From Haliotispira sp965263485 (GTDB taxonomy: Bacteria > Spirochaetota > Spirochaetia > SP-2023): a stretch of DNA of 64,000 nt. Made by a program: the position numbers and the translations under genes. The notes under the pieces are model-generated. The model was not told the DNA's origin. It searched no databases and saw only the letters and a list, made by a program, of their open reading frames with translations. The stretch is from NCBI GenBank assembly GCA_965263485.1, contig CBDHHO010000001.1, positions 806,001-870,000 on the forward strand. The letters run 5' to 3'. Positions 1-7,724 of the stretch are shown one piece after another (positions within the stretch are counted from its first letter, which is position 1; every line of letters starts with the position of its first letter).

Positions 1-2
1 TG

Positions 3-581
3 GATGATGAAACCATCCGGCTGCGCGAAGACAAAATCAAAGTTGCGATGATCGGTCTCTGCGGCTGCTGGGGTTGTACTCTTTCTTTTTTAGACATGGA
101 CGACAGGTTGCTGAGTCTTCTGGACAAGGTGACCATTACCCGTTCATCCATTACTGATGTCAAACGTATACCTGAGCGTTGTACCATCGGTTTTGTCGAA
201 GGAGGGGTGGCGAATGAAGAAAACATCGAGACTCTCGAACACTACCGGGAGAACTGCGATATCATGATTTCTGTGGGAGCCTGTGCAGTCTGGGGCGGGG
301 TTCCGGCCATGCGCAACCAGGTTTCTCTGACCGAGTGCTTGGACGAGGCCTATGTCAGCTCAGTCACTAGGTCTCAGGAAGAAAAGAGGGACGGCGCCGT
401 CATTCCTCATATTGATGTGCCCCGCATCACTACCAAGGTCTACCCGGCTCATGAAGTAGTCAAGATGGACTATTTTATTCCAGGTTGCCCGCCCGATGGC
501 GATGCCATCTTCAAAGTGCTGGATGACCTGGTCAACGGCCGGGAAGTAGACCTGCCCACTTCAATCAACCGCTATGATTGA
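3..581 (+). CDS. hoxY: NAD-reducing [NiFe] hydrogenase small subunit (5' end outside window)
   Basis: Small (electron-transfer) subunit of a cytoplasmic bidirectional Hox-type hydrogenase; it carries the proximal [4Fe-4S] cluster that passes electrons between the NiFe site in HoxH and the diaphorase subunits. The frame is open to the window edge, so the first residues are missing; an internal ATG at 48 is not the true start, because the residues before it (DDETIRLREDKIKVA) continue sensibly. Cluster ligands are visible in CGCWGCTLSFLDMD near the N-terminus, in GACAVWGG mid-protein and in PGCPPDG near the C-terminus. About 192 residues are visible, normal for the family. There is no Tat signal peptide, consistent with a cytoplasmic enzyme. 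hoxH follows after 83 bp. A 14-bp tandem duplication (about 563-592) spans the stop codon. Confidence 0.92.
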   Translation, partial: DDETIRLREDKIKVAMIGLCGCWGCTLSFLDMDDRLLSLLDKVTITRSSITDVKRIPERCTIGFVEGGVANEENIETLEHYRENCDIMISVGACAVWGGVPAMRNQVSLTECLDEAYVSSVTRSQEEKRDGAVIPHIDVPRITTKVYPAHEVVKMDYFIPGCPPDGDAIFKVLDDLVNGREVDLPTSINRYD

Positions 582-664
582 AACCGCTATGATTGATTTT
601 TTGAATTGTCGGAAATCCACCATAGCAATCTATCTGGAAATACATCTGTGAGGAGGTGTCTATC

Positions 665-2131
665 ATGAGTAGAACCTTAGTAATTGACCCCGTGACCCGA
701 ATTGAAGGTCACGGCAAAGTGACCGTGGTGCTGGATGAGCAGAATCGGGTGCAGGATGCCCGGCTGCAAGTGATTGAATTCCGCGGCTTTGAACGCTTTA
801 TTCAGGGGCATCCCTACTGGGAAGCACCGATGCTGTTACAGCGTATCTGTGGTATTTGCTTTGTCTCTCACCATCTCTGCGGAGCCAAGGCTCTCGATGA
901 TATGGTCGGTGTTGGTCTCAAAGACGGCATTCCCATGCTGCCCACCGTTGAAAAGATCCGCCGTCTGGGCCACTACGCTCAGCAGCTGCAATCGCACGTG
1001 AGCGCCTACTTCTACCTGATTGCGCCGGAAATGGTCTTCGGCATTGAAGCCGCACCCGAAAAGCGCAACGCCATCGGCCTGGCTGAAGCCAATCCGGACT
1101 TGGTCAAACGTGTGGTGGAGCTGCGACGCTGGGGTCAGGAGCTGATTGTCGCAGTGCTGGGCAAGAGGATGCACGGTATCAGCTCAATTCCCGGCGGTGT
1201 CAACAACAATTTCAGTATTGAAAAACGCGATCGCTTCCTTAAGGGTGAGGAGAAGTTGCTCTCCATCGATCAGGTGATTGACTATGCCCAAGATGCCTTG
1301 AATGTCTTCTACGACTACCATGAGAAAAATCGCGGTCTGATTGACAATTTTGGCATTACCAAAGCCTTGGATATGAGTTTGGTTGATGACAACGGCAATG
1401 TCGATTACTTCCACGGCAAGTTGCGGGTGATGGATGCGGAAAGAAACATTGTGCTGGACTGCGACTACCACGATTATCTGGATCATTTTGCCGAGCGCAC
1501 GGAGACTTGGAGTTACATGAAGTTTCCCTATCTCAAGGCCTTGGGCCCGGAAAGAGGCTCAGTTCGGGTAGGTCCGCTGGCTCGCGTCAATATCACTCAA
1601 AGCTATGAAACGCCTCTGGCACAGGCTGCGCTGGAACGCTTTAAGGAATACACGGAAAACAGGGTCAACGATATGGTGCTACACACCAACTGGGCCCGCG
1701 CGATAGAGATTCTGCATTCTGCCGAGCAGATCAAGGCCCTGATTACCGACCCCGAGCTCCAAGGCGAAGAGCTGTGCCATGAAATTTCAGAGAGCAAGTG
1801 GACGGGTGAAGGCGTTGGTGTGGTAGAGGCCCCTCGCGGCACTCTGTTGCACCACTACCGTGCCGATCAGTCGGGCAAGATGACCTTTGCCAATATGATT
1901 GTCTCGACCACCCAGAACAACATGGCAATCAACCGCACGGTCCGGAGCGTGGCCGATGAATGGCTCGACGGCAAGGCCGAAATTACCGAAGGCATGATGA
2001 ATGCCATCGAAGTCGGCATCCGCGCCTACGACCCTTGCCTGAGCTGTGCTACCCATGCTGTCGGACGAATGCCTTTGCAAATTCAACTGGTCAATACCAG
2101 TGGAAAAGTGCTCAATGAGTGCTGCCGCTAG
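665..2131 (+). CDS. hoxH: NAD-reducing [NiFe] hydrogenase large subunit
   Basis: Catalytic subunit holding the Ni-Fe(CN)2CO centre. The N-terminal motif RIEGHGK and RICGIC (first CxxC pair) and the C-terminal DPCLSCATH (second CxxC pair) supply the four Ni-binding cysteines. After the final His a 24-residue tail (AVGRMPLQIQ...) remains, the part normally cut off by the HoxW endopeptidase after nickel insertion. A GTG at 656 is in frame, but AGGAGG at 651-656 lies over it; ATG 665 sits 8 bases downstream of that ribosome-binding site and gives the normal N-terminus MSRTLVIDPVTRIEG. Length 488 residues, typical of group 3d large subunits. The stop overlaps the start of hoxW by 17 bases, indicating translational coupling. 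Confidence 0.95.
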   Translation: MSRTLVIDPVTRIEGHGKVTVVLDEQNRVQDARLQVIEFRGFERFIQGHPYWEAPMLLQRICGICFVSHHLCGAKALDDMVGVGLKDGIPMLPTVEKIRRLGHYAQQLQSHVSAYFYLIAPEMVFGIEAAPEKRNAIGLAEANPDLVKRVVELRRWGQELIVAVLGKRMHGISSIPGGVNNNFSIEKRDRFLKGEEKLLSIDQVIDYAQDALNVFYDYHEKNRGLIDNFGITKALDMSLVDDNGNVDYFHGKLRVMDAERNIVLDCDYHDYLDHFAERTETWSYMKFPYLKALGPERGSVRVGPLARVNITQSYETPLAQAALERFKEYTENRVNDMVLHTNWARAIEILHSAEQIKALITDPELQGEELCHEISESKWTGEGVGVVEAPRGTLLHHYRADQSGKMTFANMIVSTTQNNMAINRTVRSVADEWLDGKAEITEGMMNAIEVGIRAYDPCLSCATHAVGRMPLQIQLVNTSGKVLNECCR

Positions 2132-2714
2132 AGGGCTTGCCATTGCCGATTTTGATTTGATCTATGGAATTGGCAATGTGGGCCGCCAGGATGATGGCTT
2201 GGGCTGGGCTGCGGCAGATCGACTGGAAGTACTGTATCCGGATTCTGCTCAGGAATATATCCGCCATTATCAGCTTTTTTTTGAAGATGTGGCCCTGTTG
2301 CAGGAAAAGGAGTTGGTTTTATTCATCGATGCTTGCAAGCGTGATGTTCCCGACCCTATCGTGCCTCACGCCGTTATTTTGCAGGATATGGTTCATGGCT
2401 TTGCCATTGAGCCGATACAGGCCGCTATGGACCTCAGTTTTACCAGCCATTCCATTTCTTTGCCCAGCATCGCGGCTATGTGTGAGCTGTGCTACCAGAA
2501 CTGCCCGGAGATCTGGTTACTGTCGATACAGGGTTACCAATGGGAGTTGGAGCTGGGACTGAGTCCCCAAGCCCAAAAGAATCTTGATCGGGCTTTGCAT
2601 TATATTGGCCGCGAAGGCGTACGGGCTGTCGGCAGTCCGGTGTTTTCCGGGCATTCAGCAGCGCAAGATGCTGTTGAAAATCCTGTTTGGAACACTGCTG
2701 TATCAACAATCTGA
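2115..2714 (+). CDS. hoxW: Hydrogenase maturation endopeptidase (HoxW/HyaD, M52 family)
   Basis: Nickel-dependent protease that removes the C-terminal tail of HoxH in the last maturation step. The family signature is seen as YGIGNVGRQDDGLGWAAADRL near the N-terminus; the first Asp of the RxDDG motif is an expected nickel ligand. The frame is open further upstream (to 2046) inside hoxH, but the start at ATG 2115 gives MSAAARGLAIADFDLIYGIGN, matching the family N-terminus. 199 residues, somewhat longer than the usual 150-165, with extra C-terminal sequence of low complexity. It overlaps the 3' end of hoxH and is followed by a MITE-like element at 2728, so the hydrogenase and hyp parts are now separated by about 200 bp of mobile DNA. 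Confidence 0.88.
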   Translation: MSAAARGLAIADFDLIYGIGNVGRQDDGLGWAAADRLEVLYPDSAQEYIRHYQLFFEDVALLQEKELVLFIDACKRDVPDPIVPHAVILQDMVHGFAIEPIQAAMDLSFTSHSISLPSIAAMCELCYQNCPEIWLLSIQGYQWELELGLSPQAQKNLDRALHYIGREGVRAVGSPVFSGHSAAQDAVENPVWNTAVSTI

Positions 2715-2727
2715 TTTTTCTCATTAA

Positions 2728-2891
2728 GGGTACCTCTAAAAATTCGCTTTTGATGCTGAGCGAGTGAGATTTTCACGATAGCGAGGAAGGAAAGCAGAAT
2801 GATACTTTGTTGTATTATGGAGCTTTACTGACGAAGCTGCTCGTGACAAAGATCGCCGCACAGCGCAAAATTGGGATTTTTAGAGGTGCCC
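2728..2891. mobile_element. MITE-like element, 164 bp
   Basis: Starts GGGTACCTCTAAAAATTCG and ends with the inverted copy ATTTTTAGAGGTGCCC. Flanks TTAA and ATAA are an imperfect 4-bp target duplication. No ORF. It lies between hoxW and the cNMP-binding gene; the right end is 11 bp from the latter's ribosome-binding site. Confidence 0.8.
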
Positions 2892-2914
2892 ATAAGTGAT
2901 TGGAGGACAAATGT

Positions 2915-3418
2915 ATGGAAGAAAATAAACCCGGAGAAATCAAGGAGTTTGTCTACAATGCACCCATCGGGCACCATTTGGGGCTGCGGGGCAGTGCGGC
3001 TCTGGCTAAAACGATCAGCATAGAGAAGAAATTGCAGAATGATGAGTATCTATACCGCACCGGGGAAAAATCGGACTGTTTCTTTATGGTTGCGTCGGGC
3101 AAGCTGGCTTTGTGCGTGGAAAATGCTAAAAGCAACCGTCCTCGTATCCTACATGTGAATGAGGCAGGAGATTTGGTTGGAGAGCTGGGCTTTATTTCCG
3201 AAGACAGTCACCGGGTTTCCGCGCAGTCTGTCGGCGAGTCTTCGGTATATGTCTTTGGCCGCAAGGAAATTGATGAACTGTACGAAAAGCATCCCTATGT
3301 GATGCTGGACTTTCTCAAAGCCATTATCAAGAGAAACCACAGTGCGCTTGCTTCGGTTAGTCGGCAAAAAGACGAAATGACCGACTACCTAGCCTCCGGG
3401 AGCAAAGCCAAGTTATAG
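2915..3418 (+). CDS. Stand-alone cyclic-nucleotide-binding (CAP-ED) domain protein
   Basis: A 167-residue protein consisting essentially of one cNMP-binding beta-roll. Visible landmarks are the strand-turn segment YLYRTGEKSDCFFMVASGKL and the phosphate-binding-cassette-like region GDLVGELGFISEDSHRVSAQS, followed by a short C-terminal helix (YVMLDFLKAIIKRN). There is no helix-turn-helix, so it is unlikely to be a CRP/FNR-type transcription factor by itself. ATG 2915 lies 8 bases after GGAGG; an in-frame TTG at 2900 overlaps that site and is rejected. It lies between hoxW and hypA in the same orientation, with 23 bp to hypA, so it is probably co-transcribed and may sense a nucleotide or redox signal for the hydrogenase. 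The ligand cannot be told from sequence. Family assignment is good; role is inference. Confidence 0.8.
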   Translation: MEENKPGEIKEFVYNAPIGHHLGLRGSAALAKTISIEKKLQNDEYLYRTGEKSDCFFMVASGKLALCVENAKSNRPRILHVNEAGDLVGELGFISEDSHRVSAQSVGESSVYVFGRKEIDELYEKHPYVMLDFLKAIIKRNHSALASVSRQKDEMTDYLASGSKAKL

Positions 3419-3441
3419 AGGAAAACACGATCGGCAGCCCC

Positions 3442-3783
3442 ATGCACGAGATGTCCATTTGTGCCAACATTGTTGAAATCTTGGAAGAGCAGGCCATTAC
3501 CCAGGGTTTCCGGCAGATACTCAGACTCAACTTGGGTATTGGCCAGCTCTCGGGTATTGAGCCGGATGCGCTATGTTTCAGCTTTGATGTTGTTGCTCAG
3601 GGATCGGTTGCCGAAGGCAGCAAATTGCAGATTGAAGAAATTGCGGGGCGGGGCTGGTGCGATAGCTGCTCCCGAGAGGTCACCCTGCCCGAGCGTTTTG
3701 CTCCCTGTCCCCTCTGTGGAGCTGTAGGACTGCTCCCGCGTTCGGGCACGGAGTTGAAGATTCAGAATATTGAGGTGGTTTAA
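3442..3783 (+). CDS. hypA: Hydrogenase nickel incorporation protein HypA
   Basis: Nickel metallochaperone that, with HypB, delivers Ni to the hydrogenase large subunit. It begins MHEMSICANIVEI, with His2 as the nickel ligand, and has a zinc site CDSC...CPLC in the C-terminal half. 113 residues, exactly the family size. No strong ribosome-binding site precedes ATG 3442, so translation may depend on coupling with the gene 23 bp upstream. First of the contiguous hypABCDE block. Confidence 0.95.
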   Translation: MHEMSICANIVEILEEQAITQGFRQILRLNLGIGQLSGIEPDALCFSFDVVAQGSVAEGSKLQIEEIAGRGWCDSCSREVTLPERFAPCPLCGAVGLLPRSGTELKIQNIEVV

Positions 3784-3812
3784 ATTTATGAAAGCTCAAA
3801 GGAGACCTGATT

Positions 3813-4721
3813 ATGTGTAGCGTTTGTGGTTGTGGCGAAGCCGAAGTATTGGTGGAAGAAGACGGCCCACAATCTCATAAACATCATCACCATCATGACG
3901 GAGACCACCATCACCATCATGATGGAAGCCACCATCACCATCATGATGGAAGCCACCATCACCATCATGACGGAAGCCACCATCACCATCATGACGGGCA
4001 TCACCACATCGACTTGGGTTCAGGGGCTGCGGGTTTGCATGTTCCGGGCATGTCTCAAGCGCGTCTGATTGAACTTGAGCAGGACATCATGGGTAAAAAC
4101 CAGGCCTATGCCGATGCCAATCGTCTGCTGTTCCGGCAAAACGGTCAACTGGCTTTGAATCTGGTCTCCAGTCCGGGTTCGGGTAAGACCACCCTGCTCT
4201 GTAAGACCTTGGAACTACTGGATCGACAAACACTGAACTTGGGTGTCATTGAGGGCGACCAGCAGACCGCCAACGATGCCCGGCGCATTCGCGATACCGG
4301 GGTTCCGGCCATTCAAATCAATACCGGCAAAGGCTGCCATCTGGATGGGCACATGGTCGGTCACGCACTTGAAAATCTCAGTCTGCCACAGAATGGCATC
4401 GTATTTATAGAAAACGTTGGCAACTTGGTTTGTCCTGCTGCGTTTGATCTGGGTGAAGATTTTCGGGTGGCCATCCTCTCGGTCACCGAGGGTGAAGACA
4501 AGCCTTCCAAATACCCCAACATTTTTGCCAGTGCCGATATTGTCATCATCAACAAGATGGACTTACTGCCTCACCTGGATTTCGACTTGGACAACTGCCA
4601 GCAGCATTTGGCAGCCGTGGCCCCCAAGGCCCGAACCTTTTTATTGTCGGCAAAGACCGGTGAGGGCATGCCCGCTTGGCAGAACTGGATCGAACAAGAA
4701 ACCCGGCTCAAGGCTATTTAA
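3813..4721 (+). CDS. hypB: Hydrogenase nickel incorporation GTPase HypB with His-rich nickel-storage region
   Basis: SIMIBI-class GTPase that drives nickel insertion. The N-terminus MCSVCGCGEAE contains the CxxCGC high-affinity metal motif, followed (residues about 23-67) by a tandem eight-residue repeat of the form HHHHHDGS encoded by a 24-bp DNA repeat (about 3880-4010). The GTPase domain shows the P-loop SSPGSGKTTLL, the switch-region EGDQQT, the ENVGNLVCPA metal-site segment and the NKMD base-specificity motif. AAGGAG precedes ATG 3813. 302 residues. The repeat is in frame, so unit gain or loss would change the number of histidines without breaking the gene; this stretch probably stores or buffers nickel. 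hypC starts 10 bp downstream. Confidence 0.96.
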   Translation: MCSVCGCGEAEVLVEEDGPQSHKHHHHHDGDHHHHHDGSHHHHHDGSHHHHHDGSHHHHHDGHHHIDLGSGAAGLHVPGMSQARLIELEQDIMGKNQAYADANRLLFRQNGQLALNLVSSPGSGKTTLLCKTLELLDRQTLNLGVIEGDQQTANDARRIRDTGVPAIQINTGKGCHLDGHMVGHALENLSLPQNGIVFIENVGNLVCPAAFDLGEDFRVAILSVTEGEDKPSKYPNIFASADIVIINKMDLLPHLDFDLDNCQQHLAAVAPKARTFLLSAKTGEGMPAWQNWIEQETRLKAI

Positions 4722-4731
4722 GGGAAGCTTT

Positions 4732-5109
4732 ATGTGTGTCGGAATCCCCGGTCAGATTGTGGGAATATACAATGAACACCAGCAACTGGTAGATGTCGAT
4801 ATTTCGGGCATCAGATGCTCGGCCAATGTGGCCTGTGTCATTGAAGATGGCGAGCAAATCCAAGATCTGTTGGGTGACTGGGTCTTGGTTCACGTCGGTT
4901 TTGCCATGAGCCGTATTGACGAGCAAGAAGCTCAGGAAACCTTGCAACTACTGCGGGAGCTGGGGGAGTTGCAGCAAGAGCTGCAAAAGGCAGAACAGAA
5001 AGCAGGAGCTGGAACCACGCCAGAAAACCCGGGGCTGGTAGGGGCAGAAGAGCGGCAAGAATCCGGGCCGCCCTCCAATACGCCGGAAACATCCGGAGTA
5101 CTGCCATGA
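4732..5109 (+). CDS. hypC: Hydrogenase assembly chaperone HypC with long C-terminal extension
   Basis: Small chaperone that carries the Fe(CN)2CO unit with HypD and binds the HoxH precursor. The N-terminus MCVGIPGQIV keeps the essential Cys2; the central GDWVLVHVGFAMSRID is the conserved OB-like core. At 125 residues it is about 40 longer than a usual HypC (75-95): after LRELGELQQELQKAEQ there is a Glu/Gly/Pro-rich tail that looks disordered. The start at ATG 4732 follows AAGGGAAG. The stop overlaps hypD (ATGA). Confidence 0.93.
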   Translation: MCVGIPGQIVGIYNEHQQLVDVDISGIRCSANVACVIEDGEQIQDLLGDWVLVHVGFAMSRIDEQEAQETLQLLRELGELQQELQKAEQKAGAGTTPENPGLVGAEERQESGPPSNTPETSGVLP

Positions 5110-6350
5110 AGTATGCCGATGAATTCCGCAACCCCGGATTGATCAAGAATCTGCTGCAGGCCATTGCCAAAACATTGCAGTTTCTTGAATCCTCAGGCCG
5201 GGCTCGAAAAACCATCCGCATTATGGAATTTTGTGGCGGCCATACCCACACTATGTTCAAATACGGTATTGAGGAGCTCCTGCCCCGACAGTCCTCAACA
5301 ACCATCCAAATGGTGCACGGGCCCGGTTGCCCGGTCTGCGTCCTGCCTATGAGTCGGGTGGATGAGTGTTTGGCTATTGCCCGGCGGCCCGATGTTACTT
5401 TGTGCAGTTTCGGCGATGCTTTGAGGGTAAACGGTATGCATGGCAGCCTGTTGGATGCCAAGGCCCACGGTGCGGATGTGCGCATTGTTTATTCTCCGCT
5501 CGATGCCTTGAATATCGCTCTGCAGGAAACGGAACGCCAGGTAGTGTTCTTTGCCCTCGGTTTTGAAACCACCATGCCCAGCACTGCATTGACGGTGCTC
5601 CAGGCCGAACGCCAGAAGGTGGGCAACTTTTCCCTGTTCTGCAACCATATTCTGACCGCACCCACCATACAGGCCCTGCTCCAGGACCCCGACATTGATC
5701 TTGATGGCTTTGTCGCTCCCGGTCATGTGGCAATGGTCATCGGGCTGGATGATTTTCAGTTTGTCAGCCGTGATTATCACAAGCCTCTGGTAGTTTCCGG
5801 CTTTGAACCCGGAGATATTCTGCAATCCATATACATGGTGCTGCGTCAGCTTGCCGAGGGACGGAGCAGTGTTGAGAACCAGTACAAACGTGTCGTCCGT
5901 TTTGAGGGCAATAAACGTGGTCGCGAAGCCATTGCCCAAGTCTATATGCCGCATCCAGTCACCGAGCTGCGCGGCTTTGGAGAGATCGGTAACGCCGGTG
6001 TCTGCCTCCGGCCTGCATACCGGAACTACGATGCCTCTCAGAGATTTGGATCCAAAGAAAATTTACCAGCTCCTGACGCTTCGGAACCTCAGACCGATGC
6101 ATCGCAGACCGCCATGCAAGAATTCCAGGAACTGCTCCGCCAATCGCGTTGTGGGGATGTCCTAAAGGGCATGCTCGAACCGATTGACTGCCCGCTTTAT
6201 GGCAAAGAATGTCTGCCACAGAGCCCGGTAGGAGCCCTGATGGTTTCTTCCGAGGGCTCTTGTGCTGCGTATTATCAGCATGGCATCCGCCACAAACGGG
6301 CTGCGGAGAGCAATTTGGCCCAAGGTCGGTTAGTCGGCAGCAATGCTTGA
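5106..6350 (+). CDS. hypD: Hydrogenase formation protein HypD
   Basis: Iron-sulfur scaffold protein on which the Fe(CN)2CO moiety is assembled with HypC and HypE. Signature motifs are present: MEFCGGHTH, HGPGCPVCVLP (redox cysteine pair), FALGFETT, and a C-terminal cysteine set (CPLYGKEC...SSEGSCAAYY) that binds the [4Fe-4S] cluster. 414 residues against about 360-380 usually; the excess is an insertion between GFGEIGNAGVCLRP and the cluster region. ATG 5106 overlaps the hypC stop by 4 bases, a coupled start. Confidence 0.95.
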   Translation: MKYADEFRNPGLIKNLLQAIAKTLQFLESSGRARKTIRIMEFCGGHTHTMFKYGIEELLPRQSSTTIQMVHGPGCPVCVLPMSRVDECLAIARRPDVTLCSFGDALRVNGMHGSLLDAKAHGADVRIVYSPLDALNIALQETERQVVFFALGFETTMPSTALTVLQAERQKVGNFSLFCNHILTAPTIQALLQDPDIDLDGFVAPGHVAMVIGLDDFQFVSRDYHKPLVVSGFEPGDILQSIYMVLRQLAEGRSSVENQYKRVVRFEGNKRGREAIAQVYMPHPVTELRGFGEIGNAGVCLRPAYRNYDASQRFGSKENLPAPDASEPQTDASQTAMQEFQELLRQSRCGDVLKGMLEPIDCPLYGKECLPQSPVGALMVSSEGSCAAYYQHGIRHKRAAESNLAQGRLVGSNA

Positions 6351-6379
6351 ATCCGGAACGAGCTTGAAGTCGGGGTAGG

Positions 6380-7426
6380 ATGGACAAAGTCATCACTCTG
6401 GCGCACGGCAGCGGTGGCCACGCCATGCAGCAGCTCCTTGAACAGGAGATACTGGCCATCCTCTGCCCTTCCGGTGGCTCAATCGCTGCCGAAGATCAGG
6501 CGAGAATTCCTGTCCAGCTCTTGGGTGCAAATGAGCCCGGTGCTCAAGTGGCGATGACCACTGATTCGTTTGTCATTGACCCGATTTTCTTTCCCGGTGG
6601 CGATATTGGCTTACTGGCCGTCAACGGCACGGTCAACGACTTGGCCGTGGGTGGTGCCAGACCCTTGTACCTGAGCTGCGCCTTGATCTTGGAAGAAGGG
6701 CTGCCCATTGCCGAGCTACGCCGCATTTTGCAGAGCATAAAGGCGGCGAGTGAGCAGGCGGGTGTCGTGATTGTCACCGGCGATACCAAGGTTGTGGATA
6801 GGGGCTCTGCCGATAAAATTTTTATTAACACTTGCGGTATTGGCGTGATTCCTCCCGGGCTTGAGCTCTCATCGGACAAGGCCCAACCGGGCGATGTGCT
6901 GCTCGTCAACGGCAGTTTGGGCGACCACGGTGCCGCCATTATGGCAGCGCGCGACAAGCTGGGCCTCGACGGCAGTGGTTCCCTTCGCTCGGACTGTAAC
7001 GGCCTGAACCACCAAATTGACGCTCTGCTGCGGGCCTGCCCCGGTGTGCGCTGCATGCGCGATGCAACGCGAGGAGGCCTTGCCACTATCCTCAACGAGT
7101 TTGTCCGGGCCAGCAAGGTTAAAATCCAGCTCCAGCAGAGCAAACTGCCCATTCAGGCCGAAGTTCAAGGTCTTTGCGAGCTTCTGGGCCTCGATCCACT
7201 ATACCTGGCCAATGAGGGGAAATTTGCCGCCGTTCTGCCTTCTGGCGAAGCGAACACAGCTCTGGCGGCCCTGCACCGCTTCCCCGAGGCCCGGAATGCC
7301 GCGATCATTGGCAGAGTTCTGGCACTGCAAGAAAGCGAAGTGCCTATTCTCACCATGCAAAACAATTTTGGTGCCGAACGCATTGTCGATGTTCTCTATG
7401 GTGAACAGTTACCCCGCATCTGCTAG
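6380..7426 (+). CDS. hypE: Carbamoyl-dehydratase HypE
   Basis: PurM/AIR-synthase-fold ATPase that dehydrates the carbamoyl group on its own C-terminal cysteine to the cyanide ligand. The N-terminus LAHGSGGHAMQQLL and the C-terminus LPRIC, ending in the reactive Cys, are diagnostic. Other motifs are TTDSFVIDPIFFPGGDIG and VNGTVNDLAVGGA. 348 residues, family-typical. ATG 6380 is 29 bp after hypD. A MITE-like element begins 13 bp after the stop and separates it from hypF. Confidence 0.96.
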   Translation: MDKVITLAHGSGGHAMQQLLEQEILAILCPSGGSIAAEDQARIPVQLLGANEPGAQVAMTTDSFVIDPIFFPGGDIGLLAVNGTVNDLAVGGARPLYLSCALILEEGLPIAELRRILQSIKAASEQAGVVIVTGDTKVVDRGSADKIFINTCGIGVIPPGLELSSDKAQPGDVLLVNGSLGDHGAAIMAARDKLGLDGSGSLRSDCNGLNHQIDALLRACPGVRCMRDATRGGLATILNEFVRASKVKIQLQQSKLPIQAEVQGLCELLGLDPLYLANEGKFAAVLPSGEANTALAALHRFPEARNAAIIGRVLALQESEVPILTMQNNFGAERIVDVLYGEQLPRIC

Positions 7427-7439
7427 TCCTATTACTATT

Positions 7440-7666
7440 GGGGACCTCTAAAAATTCCCCACCATTTTGATGGCGCGCTCTTGCTCGCTCTTTTGAAACG
7501 AACAGCTTTGTCAGAAGAGGCGGCAGGCTCTTGCTGCGCACGGCCTGCATTTTCTTCCATGCTTTAGCATGGAAGCCTATACAATACAACAAAGTATTCT
7601 TCGGATTCACTTCCTCGCTCCAAAATAGCTTCGCAAGAAGACAAAAGCGAATTTTTAGAGGTCCCC
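7440..7666. mobile_element. MITE-like element, 227 bp, with perfect TATT target duplication
   Basis: TIRs GGGGACCTCTAAAAATTC and GAATTTTTAGAGGTCCCC. The flanks 7436-7439 and 7667-7670 are both TATT. The interior carries a hairpin TTCCATGC-TTTA-GCATGGAA, related to the hairpins of the 33.6-34.4 kb array. It interrupts the hypE-hypF interval. Confidence 0.85.
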
Positions 7667-7724
7667 TATTCAGCATTGCTTGCCTGGCAGCTACGCAGGG
7701 GAATTTTTGCCGGGGAACTGATTG

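Noticed and set aside
3786..4007. Minus-strand ORF rich in Met and Val opposite hypB
   Set aside because: It is the complement of the histidine-codon repeat, with no independent support.
4417..4731. 230-codon ORF ending with hypC
   Set aside because: Its first part is the wrong frame of hypB; the real hypC starts at 4732.
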